Source of the DNA: Burkholderia diffusa
GTDB taxonomy: Bacteria > Pseudomonadota > Gammaproteobacteria > Burkholderiales > Burkholderiaceae
Direction: 5' to 3'
Assembly: GCF_001718315.1 (NCBI RefSeq)
Contig: NZ_CP013362.1
Coordinates: forward strand, 1,798,001 to 1,862,000
Length of the DNA: 64,000 nt
This document shows positions 45,326 through 56,190 of this stretch, in pieces. Both the position numbers and the translations under genes were made by a program. The notes beneath the pieces are model-generated. The model did not search any database and was not told where the DNA came from. It saw only the letters and a program-made list of their open reading frames with translations. Within the stretch, counting starts at the first letter, position 1. Every line of letters begins with the position of its first letter.

Positions 45326-46165
45326 TCAATCGGCCAGCCAGATCGCCGCCGCCATGCGGCCGGTCACGCGGTCGCGCCGGTACGAATAGAAGCGCGCGTG
45401 TTCGGCGACCGTGCAGGCGGTCCCGCCGCTCACGTGCGCCACGCCCGCGCGTGCGAGGCGCAGGCGCGCAAGCGCGTAGAGGTCGGCCAGGTACTTGCCG
45501 GGCGCGCCGTCGATCGAGACGAACGCCTGCCGCGTCTCATCATGCTCCGACTGCGCAGCCGTGTCGAGAAACGCCTCGCGCACGTCGGCGCCGACTTCGA
45601 ACGCCCGCGGGCCGATCGCGGGCCCGAGGTACGCATGCAGGTCGTCCGTCGCGCCACCGGCGAGCGCCGCGACGCGGGCAGCAGTCTGTTCAACGATGCC
45701 GGCCGCGAGTCCGCGCCAGCCAGCATGCGCGGCCCCGACCGACCGGCCCCGCGCGTCGCACAACAGCACCGGCAGGCAATCCGCGACCATCACAACACAG
45801 ACCGCGCCCGCGCGGTCCGTCACGCTCGCGTCGGCCCGCTCGGGCGTCTCGGCACCCGGCGCAGCGTCGATCACCTCGTCCGCACGCACGATCCCCGCGC
45901 CGTGAACCTGTTCGAGCCATGCCGCTTGCGACTGCCCGGCCAGCGCGAGCAAGCGCGCGCGATTCGTGGCGACATGGGCCGGATCGTCACCGGTATGCAG
46001 GCCGAGATTCATCCCGCCCGGCAACGCGACGCCGTCCTGCCAACGCCCGTACGGGCCCTCGCTCACACCGCCGTCGCGCGTCGTGATCAGCGCACGCACG
46101 CGCGACGCCACCTGCCAGTCGGGCTGCACGCAGTCCTGCCACGTCAACGGCGCCACATTCGTCAT
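45326..46165 (-). CDS. pgeF: Peptidoglycan editing factor PgeF (YfiH/DUF152)
   Basis: 279-residue multicopper-oxidase-like fold protein that helps remove misplaced L-Ser from peptidoglycan precursors; relatives show purine nucleoside phosphorylase activity. The His/Cys metal site appears in WLEQVHGAGI, VMVADCLPVLLCD and GAAHAGWRG. It starts six bases after the rluD stop, with the ribosome-binding site inside the end of rluD. ATG at 46165 chosen over a GTG two codons earlier. Confidence 0.9.
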   Translation of the reverse strand: MTNVAPLTWQDCVQPDWQVASRVRALITTRDGGVSEGPYGRWQDGVALPGGMNLGLHTGDDPAHVATNRARLLALAGQSQAAWLEQVHGAGIVRADEVIDAAPGAETPERADASVTDRAGAVCVVMVADCLPVLLCDARGRSVGAAHAGWRGLAAGIVEQTAARVAALAGGATDDLHAYLGPAIGPRAFEVGADVREAFLDTAAQSEHDETRQAFVSIDGAPGKYLADLYALARLRLARAGVAHVSGGTACTVAEHARFYSYRRDRVTGRMAAAIWLAD

Positions 46166-46171
46166 CGGCAC

Positions 46172-47377
46172 TCACTCCTCCTCATCGTCGTAATCGTCGT
46201 CGTGATCCTGATACTCGCCGGCGAAATCGTCATCGTCGTACACGCCGTCGTCGTCGAATTCCTCCTCGCCCTGCCCGAAGCCCAGCGCCGCGACGAGCGC
46301 GTTCATGTCGTCCGGCAACGGACAACGCCACTGCATCGTCTTGCCCGTGACCGGGTGCACGAGGCCGAGCCGCCACGCATGCAGCGCCTGCCGCGCGAAC
46401 CCGCCCGGCAGCGGTGCGACCGAGCGCTTGCCGCGCGCGCGCCCGTACACCGGATCGCCGAGCAGCGGATGCCCGACATGCGAGCAGTGCACGCGGATCT
46501 GATGCGTGCGGCCGGTTTCGAGATCGCACTGGATCGCGGACACCGGCTGACGTTGCCACATGCATGTGTCAACCGTGCGGAAATGCGTGCGCGCGGGCTT
46601 GCCCGACGCGCCGGTGACGACGGCCATGCGCGTGCGTTCGCGCGGGTCGCGGCCGATCGGCGCGTCGATCGTGCCGTCTTCGGGCATCATGCCCCACACG
46701 AGCGCGAAATAGCGGCGCTTCACCGTGCGCGCCTGCAGTTGGCGCACGAGGTCGGTCTGCGCGGCAAGTGTGCGCGCAACCACCATCAGGCCGGACGTTT
46801 CCTTGTCGAGCCGGTGCACGATGCCCGCGCGCGGCAGGCCGGCAGCCGCGTCGCCGTAGCGGTACAGCAGGCCGTTGAGGATCGTGCCGCTCCAGTTGCC
46901 AGCGGCCGGATGGACGACGAGGCCCGCCGGCTTGTTGATGACGACGAGCGCGTCGTCCTCGTAGATCACGTCGAGCGGCACCGGCTCCGGCGTGAACGCC
47001 AGCTGTTCCGGCAGCAGATCGGGCACGAGCTCGATCCTCGCGCCGAGCGGCACCGGCTGGCGGATCTTCGCCGGCGCGCCGTCGACCAGCACGCGTTGCG
47101 CCTCGATCCAGCTCTGCAGGCGGCTGCGGGAGAATTCGGGGAACAGTTGGGCAAGCGCCTTGTCGAGGCGTTCGCCCGCGAGCGGCAGCGGCACTTCGAC
47201 GACGCGCGGCGCCTCGTCGGCCGCCGCGGACGGCACGACGGGCGGCTGCATCGCGTCTGCAGCCAGATCATCATCGGGGGAATCCCCCGACGCAGCGTCG
47301 GCGGGCCGATCGCTTGGGCTATAATCTTCGCGATTTGACTTGCCCCGCGGGGCATTCTGCGAACTTGAACGGGTCAT
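46172..47377 (-). CDS. rluD: 23S rRNA pseudouridine synthase RluD, with acidic C-terminal tail
   Basis: 401 residues. RluD makes pseudouridines in helix 69 of 23S rRNA. Residues about 60-140 hold an S4-like domain ([18 protein letters not shown]); the catalytic Asp is in [13 protein letters not shown], and [22 protein letters not shown] is present. About 55 N-terminal residues are acidic and Ala/Pro-rich, and the last 31 are almost all Asp/Glu/Tyr. Divergent from bamD, with the bamD -10 inside its 5' coding part. Confidence 0.92.
   Translation of the reverse strand: MTRSSSQNAPRGKSNREDYSPSDRPADAASGDSPDDDLAADAMQPPVVPSAAADEAPRVVEVPLPLAGERLDKALAQLFPEFSRSRLQSWIEAQRVLVDGAPAKIRQPVPLGARIELVPDLLPEQLAFTPEPVPLDVIYEDDALVVINKPAGLVVHPAAGNWSGTILNGLLYRYGDAAAGLPRAGIVHRLDKETSGLMVVARTLAAQTDLVRQLQARTVKRRYFALVWGMMPEDGTIDAPIGRDPRERTRMAVVTGASGKPARTHFRTVDTCMWQRQPVSAIQCDLETGRTHQIRVHCSHVGHPLLGDPVYGRARGKRSVAPLPGGFARQALHAWRLGLVHPVTGKTMQWRCPLPDDMNALVAALGFGQGEEEFDDDGVYDDDDFAGEYQDHDDDYDDEEE
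47320..47325 (+). promoter_or_regulatory. TATAAT element for bamD inside the rluD coding sequence
   Basis: A perfect -10 hexamer 93 bases before the bamD start, on the strand opposite rluD. No good -35 is visible. The two genes start only 41 bases apart. Confidence 0.55.
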
Positions 47378-47418
47378 TTAGACTGGGTCACCGAGACTTG
47401 AAGCTAGGACATGCGAGC

Positions 47419-48243
47419 ATGATGAATTCGACCAAACGTACGGCCAAAACCGTCGCCGCCCGAGCTGCGGTGGTAGCGGCCGCGGCCCTCATCGCCGGCT
47501 GCCACGGCTTGCCGCAGAAGCAGGACGAGACGGCTACCTGGTCGAACAACAAATTATACTCAGAGGCCCAGGACGCACTGTCCGGCGGCGACTGGGGCAA
47601 GTGCGCGAAATATTTCGAATCGCTGCAAGGTCGCGATCCGTTCGGCCATTTCGCGCAACAGGCGCAGATCAACGTCGCGTACTGCAACTGGAAGGACAAC
47701 GAAGCGGCAGCCGCCGACCAGGCCGTCGACCGCTTCATCCAGCTGCATCCGGATCACCCGGATATCCCGTACGCGTACTACCTGAAGGGGATGATCCACT
47801 TCAACGACGATCTCGGCCTGTTCGGCCGCTTCTCCGGCCAGGACATGAGCGAACGCGATCCGCAGGCACTGCGCGAATCGTACGACGCGTTCAAGGTCGT
47901 CGTCGACCGCTACCCGAAGAGCAAGTACGCGCCCGACGCCGCCGCCCGGATGCGCTACATCGTCAACGCGCTCGCGTCGCACGAAGTGCACGCGGCCGAC
48001 TACTACTATCGGCGCGGCGCCTATGTCGCGGCGATCAACCGCGCACAGCTCGCGATCAAGGACTACAAGGGCGCGCCCGCGATCGAGGACGCGCTGCACA
48101 TCATGATCCTGTCGTACGGCAAGCTGAACCAGCCGGAACTCGCGGAAGACACGAAGCGCGTGCTCGCGGGCACCTTCCCGGACAGCCCGTACATCACCGG
48201 CCACTCGCGCCCCGGCACGAAGAAGTCGTGGTGGCAGTTCTGA
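47419..48243 (+). CDS. bamD: Outer-membrane assembly lipoprotein BamD
   Basis: 274-residue essential lipoprotein of the BAM complex that folds beta-barrels into the outer membrane. The lipobox is LIAGC with Cys28. TPR repeats follow (YSEAQDALSGGDWGKCAKYFESL, VDRFIQLHPDHPDIPYAYYLKG, ESYDAFKVVVDRYPKSKYA). The ATG at 47419 is followed at once by a second Met; either may be used. Terminator after it. Confidence 0.94.
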   Translation: MMNSTKRTAKTVAARAAVVAAAALIAGCHGLPQKQDETATWSNNKLYSEAQDALSGGDWGKCAKYFESLQGRDPFGHFAQQAQINVAYCNWKDNEAAAADQAVDRFIQLHPDHPDIPYAYYLKGMIHFNDDLGLFGRFSGQDMSERDPQALRESYDAFKVVVDRYPKSKYAPDAAARMRYIVNALASHEVHAADYYYRRGAYVAAINRAQLAIKDYKGAPAIEDALHIMILSYGKLNQPELAEDTKRVLAGTFPDSPYITGHSRPGTKKSWWQF

Positions 48244-48255
48244 GCGACGCTCGAG

Positions 48256-48299
48256 CACCAACAAAAAACCCGGCCATCGAGCCGGGTTTTTTGTTGGTG
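48256..48299. terminator. Bidirectional terminator between bamD and the helicase gene
   Basis: CACCAACAAAAAACCCGGC and GCCGGGTTTTTTGTTGGTG are perfect 19-base inverse copies around a six-base loop. A-run and T-run make it active both ways. Confidence 0.92.
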
Positions 48300-48324
48300 C
48301 CGCCCGCAGCAGGCAGCAGCGCGG

Positions 48325-50568
48325 TCACGCGCGTTTTGCCGCGCGATGCTCGTCGAAGAAGTCCTGCACGACCGCGATCTCACGGGTGCGCTTGAACGGC
48401 GGCAGGCTCTGCCAGATCCGCCGACCGTAAGGCTTGTCGACGAGCCGCGTGTCGCAGATCATCAGCACGCCGCGATCCGTCTCCGCGCGAATCAGGCGGC
48501 CAGCCCCCTGCTTCAGCGTGATCACGGCCTGAGGCAGCTGGTGAACCGCGAACGGGCTCAAGCCCTTCCGGGTCAGCGCGTCGAGCCGCGCAGCGAGCAC
48601 CGGATCGTCGGGCGGCGCGAACGGCAGCTTGTCGATCACGACGAGCGACAGCGCGTCGCCACGCACGTCGACGCCTTCCCAGAAGCTCTGGCTGCCGACG
48701 AGGATCGCATTGCCGTACGAACGGAAGCGGTCGAGCAGTTCGGTGCGGCTGGCATCGCCCTGCACGAGCAGCGGCGTGTTCCAGCCGCGCGACTCGATCA
48801 CGTCGCGCAGCTTCGACGCGATCCGGTCGACCGCGCGCAGCGTCGTGCAGAGCATGAACACGCCGCCGCCCGATGCCTCGATTGCCGGCAACGCAGCGTC
48901 GAACACGGCATCGGTAAATGCCGGCGATGACGGCTGCGGCAGGTTGCGCGGCACATACAGCAGCCCCTGCGTCTGATAGTCGAACGGGCTCGCGAGGGTC
49001 ATCGAGCGCCGCGAGCTGAGGCCCATCTGGGCCGCGTAGTGCGTGAAGTCACCGCGCACCGACAGCGTTGCCGACGTAAACACCCACGCGCGCGGCACGC
49101 CGGCGCGCTGCTTCGCGAAAATCGGCGCGACCGACAGCGGCGTTTCGTGCAACTGGACGGTATGCGCGAACACTTCGACCCAGCGCACCTTCTCGTTCGG
49201 ATCGTCGGTGGCCGCCTTGTCGCCGGCTGCCGCGGCATCGGCCTTCGCGGCCGCTTCCGCCGCGGCGGGCGTGACCCAGCCCGCGAGCAGATCCTGCAGC
49301 TCGCGTGCGCGCCGCAGGCACGCACCAAGCGACTCCGCCCGCTCGGCCTGGCTCGCGAGCGCCGAGGCAAGCGCATCGAGCGCCACTTCGAGCGCGTCGA
49401 GCGCGCCGAACATCGGATGATCGTCACCCAGTTGCGCAAGCGACATGCGCACGATCTGGTCATTCGCGAACGCGAGACGCAGGTCGCGCGCCGCACGTTC
49501 GAGATCGCCGCCGAGCTTCACCCACTCGACTGCATCGCGCGCATGGCTCAGGCCTTCGGCAACCGTGTCGCGCGCGAGTTCGAGGATCTGCGTGGTCGAC
49601 AGCGTCTCGCCGAAGAACAACGTGGCCGTCTCCGGCAGCTGGTGCGCTTCGTCGAAGATCACCGTATTCGCGTTCGGCAGCAGTTCGGCCATCCCGGTGT
49701 CGCGCAGCATGATGTCCGCGAAGAACAGGTGATGGTTGACGACGACGATGTCGGCCTGCTGCGCCTCGCGGCGCGCCTGCATCACGAAGCATTCCTTGTA
49801 ATGCGGGCACTCCTGGCCGAGGCAGTTGTCGCGCGTCGACGTGACCATCGACCACACGGGCGCCGTCTCCGGCACGCTCGCGAGCTCGGCCTTGTCGCCG
49901 CTCTTCGTGACCTTCGCGAACCGGACGATTTCCTGCAGATACGCGGTGTCCTGGCGCGACGGCAGGCGGCCGTTGTCGGCCGTGCGCTGCAGGTAGTAAT
50001 GGCACAGGTAGTTCGAGCGGCCCTTGAGCATCGCGACCGTCACCGGCACCGCGAGCGCGTTGCGCACCGTCGGGATGTCGCGCTGGAACAGCTGGTCCTG
50101 CAAATGCTTCGTGCCGGTCGACACGATCACCTTGCCGCCCCACAGCATCGCGGGCACCAGGTACGCGTAGGTCTTGCCGGTACCGGTGCCGGCCTCGACG
50201 ATCAGCGTGTTGTCGCCGGCATCGCCATCGGCTTCGACCGCAACGCCCTCCGCGGCAGATTCGGCCGCCTTGTCGCTTTCGCCGACGCGGCGCGCCGGCC
50301 GCTTGCGGGTCTCGAAGATTTCCGGCTCGGGCATCCGGCGCGCGGACGCCTCCATCGCGGACGCGACCGCGCGCGCCATCTCGATCTGCGACTGACGCGG
50401 GTGATAGCCGTCAAGCGCGCGCGCGAGCAATCCGCCGTCGCCGAAGATCGTGTCGAGTTCGTCGACACGCTTGCGGCTCAGCTCGAAGGTGCCTTCGGGC
50501 GCACGAACACGCCCGGCGGACGACGCGTCACGCCGGGCATCGGGGTTGGCTTCAAGCGGTGAATTCAA
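48325..50568 (-). CDS. DinG/YoaA family ATP-dependent DNA helicase with Fe-S cluster
   Basis: 747-residue superfamily 2 helicase. Walker A is EAGTGTGKT, Walker B/DEAH is VIFDEAHQLP, and motif VI is QGAGRLIR. The iron-sulfur cysteines sit in NYLCHYY and NCLGQECPHYKEC, as in XPD/DinG enzymes. About 35 residues near 80-115 between the Q motif and Walker A are a variable acidic insert. A TTG start is used, with GGAAC upstream; the exact start is unsure. Confidence 0.9.
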   Translation of the reverse strand: MNSPLEANPDARRDASSAGRVRAPEGTFELSRKRVDELDTIFGDGGLLARALDGYHPRQSQIEMARAVASAMEASARRMPEPEIFETRKRPARRVGESDKAAESAAEGVAVEADGDAGDNTLIVEAGTGTGKTYAYLVPAMLWGGKVIVSTGTKHLQDQLFQRDIPTVRNALAVPVTVAMLKGRSNYLCHYYLQRTADNGRLPSRQDTAYLQEIVRFAKVTKSGDKAELASVPETAPVWSMVTSTRDNCLGQECPHYKECFVMQARREAQQADIVVVNHHLFFADIMLRDTGMAELLPNANTVIFDEAHQLPETATLFFGETLSTTQILELARDTVAEGLSHARDAVEWVKLGGDLERAARDLRLAFANDQIVRMSLAQLGDDHPMFGALDALEVALDALASALASQAERAESLGACLRRARELQDLLAGWVTPAAAEAAAKADAAAAGDKAATDDPNEKVRWVEVFAHTVQLHETPLSVAPIFAKQRAGVPRAWVFTSATLSVRGDFTHYAAQMGLSSRRSMTLASPFDYQTQGLLYVPRNLPQPSSPAFTDAVFDAALPAIEASGGGVFMLCTTLRAVDRIASKLRDVIESRGWNTPLLVQGDASRTELLDRFRSYGNAILVGSQSFWEGVDVRGDALSLVVIDKLPFAPPDDPVLAARLDALTRKGLSPFAVHQLPQAVITLKQGAGRLIRAETDRGVLMICDTRLVDKPYGRRIWQSLPPFKRTREIAVVQDFFDEHRAAKRA

Positions 50569-50625
50569 GGCAAGCGTTCCTGTGTCCAGCGCCCGGGGGC
50601 GGCGCAGGCGCTTGCCAGGCCGCGC

Positions 50626-50841
50626 TCAGGCGCGCTTATCCGGTTCCAGCTGCGATTGCAGCAAAATGATTTTGTCCTTCGCCGCCAGCTTTTCCTTCTT
50701 CAGCCGGTGCAGCGTGATGTCGTCGATGTCGGAGTGTCCTTCCTTCAGCTCGATCTCCCGAGCAAGCTGCTGGTGCTGCTCCTGCAATGCAGCCAAACGG
50801 TTGTGCAATTCCTGCTGCTGTTCCGTGGGACGATTTTGCAT
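50626..50841 (-). CDS. YdcH family (DUF465) small coiled-coil protein
   Basis: 71 residues, largely helical (LHNRLAALQEQHQQLAREIEL, then LHRLKKEKLAAKDKIILLQSQ) as in the DUF465 family. A strong GAGGAGG ribosome-binding site supports the start. It lies 57 bases before the helicase gene and 77 after the exported coiled-coil gene, likely in one unit with them. Function unknown. Confidence 0.8.
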   Translation of the reverse strand: MQNRPTEQQQELHNRLAALQEQHQQLAREIELKEGHSDIDDITLHRLKKEKLAAKDKIILLQSQLEPDKRA

Positions 50842-50918
50842 ATGCGCCTCCTCATCGAAGCAGCGCGCCGACTGGCGTGCCGGCACGCACGAGACTGACT
50901 CCGGATCAATCCAACACG

Positions 50919-51671
50919 TTACTTTCCCTGCTGTTGCTGCTGCTTGGCCTTGTCGGCCGCTTCCTGCTGACGCCGCTCGACATCGGCCTTGTGCTGGGCA
51001 GCTTCCTTCTGCTTCTGCTCGTAGCGCGCGGCGTTGTCCGCCCGCTCCTGCGCCTTCTGCGCGCCCTGCTGGCGCGCCTGGTCGAGCTTGTGCTGAAAAT
51101 CAGCCTGCTTCTGGTCGTATGCCTGCTTGTTCGCGGCGCGCTGCGGCCCCTCGGCGCCGCGCTGCGCCTGCTTCAGTGCATTCTGCTCCTGCTTGTCGCG
51201 GAACGCAGCCGCGTTCGCCGCATCGTTCGCCGCGCGCTGCGGCGCTTCCGCCGCATTTTGCGCCTGCTTCAACGCCTGCTGCTGGTCGCGCTGCTGCGCG
51301 CGCACCGCGCGCTGTTCGTCGTCGAGCGCGAGCTGCTCCTGACGGATGCTCGCCCGCTCCTCGCGCATCCGGTCGCGCGCATTGCCGAGACAATGATTGA
51401 CGAAGAACTTGCTGTAGCAATCGTGCTCCGCCACGGCATAACGATAATCGTTTTCCGCGGAGCGTTGATTGAGCACTTTTTGACGGGCGTCAAAATCCTG
51501 CGTGGCGGCGGGTGCGCCGGACGCGGCCACTGCGGCGTCCGGCGCGGTGGCGCCCGATGCCTGTGCGTACGCGACGGTAGACCCGGCGGACAAAGCCGCG
51601 GCAAGCGCTGCGCCGAGCGCGACGAGAGAAATGCGGGAAGTTGGCAACGTCGTAGGAAAGCTGCGGGACAT
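50919..51671 (-). CDS. Exported coiled-coil protein with CX8C motif and tandem repeats
   Basis: 250 residues. Signal peptide ([17 protein letters not shown], cleavage near AYA-QA). Cys85 and Cys94 form [10 protein letters not shown]. From residue 100 the protein is a long Gln/Ala/Arg-rich helix. A 20-residue unit repeats at 131-150 and 163-182 ([20 protein letters not shown] and [20 protein letters not shown]). It ends in a poly-Gln run. I do not recognise a function; a periplasmic coiled-coil spacer is plausible. Confidence 0.75.
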   Translation of the reverse strand: MSRSFPTTLPTSRISLVALGAALAAALSAGSTVAYAQASGATAPDAAVAASGAPAATQDFDARQKVLNQRSAENDYRYAVAEHDCYSKFFVNHCLGNARDRMREERASIRQEQLALDDEQRAVRAQQRDQQQALKQAQNAAEAPQRAANDAANAAAFRDKQEQNALKQAQRGAEGPQRAANKQAYDQKQADFQHKLDQARQQGAQKAQERADNAARYEQKQKEAAQHKADVERRQQEAADKAKQQQQQGK

Positions 51672-51831
51672 GTGTCAAATTCTATCACCCCCGGCTGGAC
51701 GCTCCGCCATTTATGGCAAAATGCCCCGCTTCACTCACCCGCGGCATCTGGTCCGGCGGGCCCGTCTCGCAGCCCGCCGCGCGCGGCCTGCCGGCCCGCG
51801 CCGCGATTTCAGCAGGCAGATCATCCACGAC

Positions 51832-54156
51832 ATGACGGAAACCGTAGCACTCAAGATCGTACAGCGCATCGCCACCGAACTGTCCGTCCAGCCGCGCCAG
51901 GTCGCGGCGGCAGTGCAACTCCTCGACGAAGGCTCGACCGTTCCGTTCATTGCCCGGTACCGCAAGGAAGTGACCGGCAACCTGGACGACACGCAGCTGC
52001 GCCAGCTCGAGGAACGCCTCCTGTACCTGCGCGAGCTTGAAGATCGCCGCGCGGCGATCCTGTCGAGCATTGATGAACAGGGCAAGCTGACCGACGAACT
52101 GCGCGCCGCGATCGACGCGGCCGACAGCAAGCAGGTGCTCGAAGACCTCTATCTGCCGTACAAGCCGAAGCGCCGCACCCGCGCGCAGATCGCCCGCGAA
52201 GCCGGCCTCGAGCCGCTGGCGCAAGCGCTGCTTGCAAATCCGCTGCTCGACCCGCAGACGGAAGCCGCCGCGTACGTCGATGCCGACAAGGGCGTCGCCG
52301 ACGTGAAGGCCGCGCTCGATGGCGCGCGCGACATCCTGTCCGAACAATTCGGCGAAACGGCCGAATTGCTCGGCAAGCTGCGCGATTACCTGCACAGCCA
52401 GGGCGTCGTGTCCTCCGCGGTCGTCGCAGGCAAGGAAAACGAGGAAGGCGAGAAGTTCCGGGACTACTACGACTACGCGGAAACCATCCGGACGGTGCCG
52501 TCGCATCGCGCGCTGGCGCTGTTCCGCGGCCGCAATGCCGGCGTGCTGACCGTCAAGCTCGGGCTCGGCGAGGAACTCGACGCGCAGGTCCCGCATCCCG
52601 GCGAAGCGATGATCGCGCGCCATTTCGGGATCGCGAACCAGAGCCGCCCGGCGGACAAGTGGCTGTCCGACGTGTGCCGCTGGTGCTGGCGCGTGAAGGT
52701 GCAGCCGCACATCGAGAACGAACTGCTCACGCAACTGCGCGAAACGGCGGAGGCCGAAGCGATCCGCGTGTTCGCCCGCAACCTGAAGGATCTGCTGCTG
52801 GCCGCGCCGGCCGGCCCGAAGGCCGTCATCGGTCTCGACCCCGGCCTGCGCACGGGCGTGAAGGTCGCCGTGGTCGACCGCACCGGCAAGCTGCTCGCGA
52901 CCGATACGATCTACCCGCACGAGCCGCGCCGCGACTGGGACGGTTCGCTCGCGAAGCTCGCGCGCATCGCTGCGCAGACGCAGGCCGAGTTGATCAGCAT
53001 CGGCAACGGCACCGCGTCCCGTGAAACCGACAAGCTCGCGAGCGAGCTGATCTCGAAGCACCCCGAACTGCGGCTGCAGAAGATCGTCGTGTCGGAAGCC
53101 GGTGCGTCGGTCTATTCGGCCTCCGAGCTGGCCGCAAAGGAATTCCCGGAACTCGACGTGTCGCTGCGCGGCGCCGTGTCGATCGCGCGCCGCCTGCAGG
53201 ACCCGCTCGCCGAGCTCGTGAAGATCGAGCCAAAGGCGATCGGCGTCGGCCAGTACCAGCACGACGTGAACCAGCGCGAACTCGCCCGCTCGCTCGACGC
53301 AGTGGTCGAGGATTGCGTGAACGCGGTGGGCGTCGACGCCAACACCGCGTCGGTCGCGTTGCTCGCACGCGTTTCCGGCCTGAACGCCACGCTCGCGCGC
53401 AACATCGTCGATTACCGCGACGCGAACGGGCCGTTCCCGTCCCGCGATCACCTGCGCAAGGTACCGCGCCTCGGCGACAAGACCTTCGAACAGGCAGCCG
53501 GCTTCCTGCGCATCAACGGCGGCGAGAATCCGCTTGATCGCTCGTCGGTCCACCCGGAGGCCTATCCGGTCGTCGAACGAATCCTCGCGAAGATCAGCAA
53601 GCGGATCGACGACGTGCTCGGCAGCCGCGATGCGCTGGCCGGCCTGTCGCCGGCCGAATTCGTCGACGAACGTTTCGGCCTGCCGACCGTGCGCGACATC
53701 CTGTCGGAACTCGAAAAACCGGGTCGTGACCCGCGCCCCGAATTCAAGACCGCAACGTTCCGTGACGGTGTCGAGAAGGTGTCCGACCTGATGCCCGGCA
53801 TGCTGCTTGAAGGTGTCGTGACGAACGTCGCCGCGTTCGGTGCATTCGTGGATGTCGGCGTGCACCAGGACGGCCTCGTCCACGTGTCCGCGATGTCGAC
53901 GAAGTTCATCAAGGATCCGCACGAAGTCGTGAAGGCCGGCCAGGTCGTCAAGGTCAAGGTGCTCGACGTCGACGTGAAGCGTCAGCGCATTTCGCTGACG
54001 ATGCGCCTCGACGACGAAGCAGCCGCGCCCGGCATGGCGCCGCGCGGCGGCCAGGATCGCGGCAATGCCGGCCGCGGTGCGGCGCGCCCGCAGCGCTCGC
54101 GCGAGCCCGAACCGGCTGGCGCGATGGCCGCGGCGTTCGCGAAGCTGAAGCGCTGA
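51832..54156 (+). CDS. tex: Tex family RNA-binding transcription accessory protein
   Basis: 774 residues. The N-terminal helical Tex domain is at 1-200. A YqgF/RNase H-like domain with [17 protein letters not shown] lies near 335-440. Helix-hairpin-helix segments follow at about 490-560 ([19 protein letters not shown]), and the S1 RNA-binding domain at about 650-720 ([22 protein letters not shown]). A basic, Gly/Arg-rich tail closes it. Tex affects transcription and stress survival. Start chosen at the Met of MTETVALKI; the open frame extends upstream without protein-like features. Confidence 0.93.
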   Translation: MTETVALKIVQRIATELSVQPRQVAAAVQLLDEGSTVPFIARYRKEVTGNLDDTQLRQLEERLLYLRELEDRRAAILSSIDEQGKLTDELRAAIDAADSKQVLEDLYLPYKPKRRTRAQIAREAGLEPLAQALLANPLLDPQTEAAAYVDADKGVADVKAALDGARDILSEQFGETAELLGKLRDYLHSQGVVSSAVVAGKENEEGEKFRDYYDYAETIRTVPSHRALALFRGRNAGVLTVKLGLGEELDAQVPHPGEAMIARHFGIANQSRPADKWLSDVCRWCWRVKVQPHIENELLTQLRETAEAEAIRVFARNLKDLLLAAPAGPKAVIGLDPGLRTGVKVAVVDRTGKLLATDTIYPHEPRRDWDGSLAKLARIAAQTQAELISIGNGTASRETDKLASELISKHPELRLQKIVVSEAGASVYSASELAAKEFPELDVSLRGAVSIARRLQDPLAELVKIEPKAIGVGQYQHDVNQRELARSLDAVVEDCVNAVGVDANTASVALLARVSGLNATLARNIVDYRDANGPFPSRDHLRKVPRLGDKTFEQAAGFLRINGGENPLDRSSVHPEAYPVVERILAKISKRIDDVLGSRDALAGLSPAEFVDERFGLPTVRDILSELEKPGRDPRPEFKTATFRDGVEKVSDLMPGMLLEGVVTNVAAFGAFVDVGVHQDGLVHVSAMSTKFIKDPHEVVKAGQVVKVKVLDVDVKRQRISLTMRLDDEAAAPGMAPRGGQDRGNAGRGAARPQRSREPEPAGAMAAAFAKLKR

Positions 54157-54181
54157 GCACGCGAAGCTGTCGACGTACGAA

Positions 54182-54209
54182 AAAAAGCCCGCCGGAAGGC
54201 GGGCTTTTT
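54182..54209. terminator. Bidirectional terminator between tex and kup
   Basis: AAAAAGCCCGCC/GGCGGGCTTTTT with a GGAA loop. Works for tex on the plus strand and kup on the minus strand. Confidence 0.92.
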
Positions 54210-54276
54210 CATGGCTTCGGCTGGTTCGCAAGCGCAGCCGGATCGGCATGGGCCGCACAGGCGGCCCGCGCGCCGG

Positions 54277-56190
54277 TCAGATTTCGATCTTGGTGCCGAG
54301 CTCCACGACGCGGTTCGCCGGGATAGAGAAGAAGTCGGTCGGCTTCGCCGCGTTCTGATGCATCCAAGCGAACACGCGTTCGCGCCAGATCGACATGCCG
54401 GGCAGATGCGTCGGCACGACCGTTTCGCGCGCGAGGAAGAACGACGTGTCCATCAGCTCGAACGTCATGTCGTGCGTGCGACCGAACTCCTCGAGCACCG
54501 CCTTCACGTCCGGCGTCTCGTTGAAGCCGTATTCGGCCTTGACGATGTACAGACCGCCGCCCGCGTCGCGCGAACTCAGGCGCTTGTCGTCGCGCACGTA
54601 CGGGATGTCGCGCGTGACGAACGTCAGGAATATGGTCCGCTCGTGCAGCACCTTGTTGTGCTTCAGGTTGTGCAGCAGGCTCACGGGCACCAGCTTGTCG
54701 TTGCCGGTCAGGTAGATCGCGGTGCCCGACACACGGTGCGGCGGATGGGCGAGCAGCCCCTGCAGGAAAGGCTCGAGCGGGATACCATCCGCAGCCGTAC
54801 GCTCCTTGACGATGTGGCGGCCCTTGTACCACGTCATCAGAAGGAAGAACAGCAGCGCGCCGATGCCGAGCGGCAGCCAGCCGCCCTGCGCGACCTTGAG
54901 CAGGTTCGCGCCGAAAAAGCCCAGGTCGACCGCGAGAAACACCGCGATGATCGCGCCGACGAGCAGCCGGTTCCAGTTCCACACCTTCACCATCACGACG
55001 GCCGCGAGCACGGTCGTGATCACCATCGTCGCCGTCACTGCGATACCGTACGCGGCGGCAAGGTTGTCGGAGCTCTTGAAGCCGATCACAATGCAGAGGA
55101 TCACGAACAACAGAAGCCAGTTCACGACCGGCACGTAGATCTGGCCGATGGCCAGCTCGGACGTATGCAGCACCTTCATGCGCGGCACGTAACCGAGCTG
55201 GATCGCCTGCGACGTCAGCGAATACGCACCCGAGATCACGGCCTGCGAAGCGATCACGGTCGCGACCGTCGACAGCACGACGAGCGGCAGCAGCGCCCAC
55301 TCCGGCGCCAACAGGAAGAACGGGTTCTCGATCGCCTTCGGGTTCTGGATCAGCAGCGCACCCTGGCCGAAGTAGTTCAGCACGAGCGACGGCATCACGA
55401 GCCCGTATGCGGCCAGGCGAATCGGCTTCGCGCCGAAATGGCCCATGTCCGCGTAGAGTGCTTCCGCGCCGGTCAGCACCAGCACGACCGAACCGAGCAC
55501 GACATAGGCCTGCAGCACGTGCTCCGACATGAACGACGCCGCGTAATACGGGTTGATCGCCGCGATGATGCCCGGCACGCGCACGATGTGATGCACGCCG
55601 AGCGCCGCGATCGCGATGAACCACAGCACCATGATCGGTCCGAACAGCTTGCCGACCATCGCGGTACCGTGACGCTGGATCCAGAACAGCGCGATCAGGA
55701 TCACGATCGTGATCGGCATCACGAGATGGGACAGGTGCGGCGTGGCGATCTCGAGACCTTCGACCGCTGACATCACGGAAATCGCCGGCGTGATCACGGC
55801 ATCGCCGTAGAACATGCACGCGCCGAAGATCCCGAGCGCCATCAGCGCGCCCGCGACGCGAGTTTTCGAGTCGAGCGGCCGCAGCGACAGCGCCATCAGC
55901 GCAAGCACGCCGCCCTCGCCGTTGTTGTCGGCTCGCATCACGAACAGCAGATACTTGATGCCGACCACGAGAATGATCGCCCAGAACAACAGCGAGATCA
56001 CCCCGAGAATCGAGCCTTCGGTGAGCGGAATGCCGTGTGCGGGGCTGAACGCCTCCTTCAGCGAATACAGCGGGCTCGTGCCGATGTCGCCGAATACGAC
56101 GCCGATGGCCGCTATCGCAAGCGCCCGCATCGAGTGTTGGTGCGTCGAATGGGCATGGGCTGCGTCGGTCGCCTGGATCGTGTCGTTCAT
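54277..56190 (-). CDS. kup: Low-affinity potassium transporter Kup
   Basis: 637-residue inner-membrane K+ uptake protein with about 12 helices in the first 460 residues and a cytoplasmic C-terminal domain. The N-terminal motif [26 protein letters not shown] is diagnostic, with [11 protein letters not shown] and [19 protein letters not shown]. Length is normal. A -10-like TAGAAT on the minus strand (56234-56239) lies about 44 bases before the start. Confidence 0.94.
   Translation of the reverse strand: MNDTIQATDAAHAHSTHQHSMRALAIAAIGVVFGDIGTSPLYSLKEAFSPAHGIPLTEGSILGVISLLFWAIILVVGIKYLLFVMRADNNGEGGVLALMALSLRPLDSKTRVAGALMALGIFGACMFYGDAVITPAISVMSAVEGLEIATPHLSHLVMPITIVILIALFWIQRHGTAMVGKLFGPIMVLWFIAIAALGVHHIVRVPGIIAAINPYYAASFMSEHVLQAYVVLGSVVLVLTGAEALYADMGHFGAKPIRLAAYGLVMPSLVLNYFGQGALLIQNPKAIENPFFLLAPEWALLPLVVLSTVATVIASQAVISGAYSLTSQAIQLGYVPRMKVLHTSELAIGQIYVPVVNWLLLFVILCIVIGFKSSDNLAAAYGIAVTATMVITTVLAAVVMVKVWNWNRLLVGAIIAVFLAVDLGFFGANLLKVAQGGWLPLGIGALLFFLLMTWYKGRHIVKERTAADGIPLEPFLQGLLAHPPHRVSGTAIYLTGNDKLVPVSLLHNLKHNKVLHERTIFLTFVTRDIPYVRDDKRLSSRDAGGGLYIVKAEYGFNETPDVKAVLEEFGRTHDMTFELMDTSFFLARETVVPTHLPGMSIWRERVFAWMHQNAAKPTDFFSIPANRVVELGTKIEI

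Noticed and set aside
47411..47422. Four-codon reading frame whose stop overlaps the bamD start
   Set aside because: Could be a leader peptide, but so short a frame is likely by chance and has no ribosome-binding site of its own.
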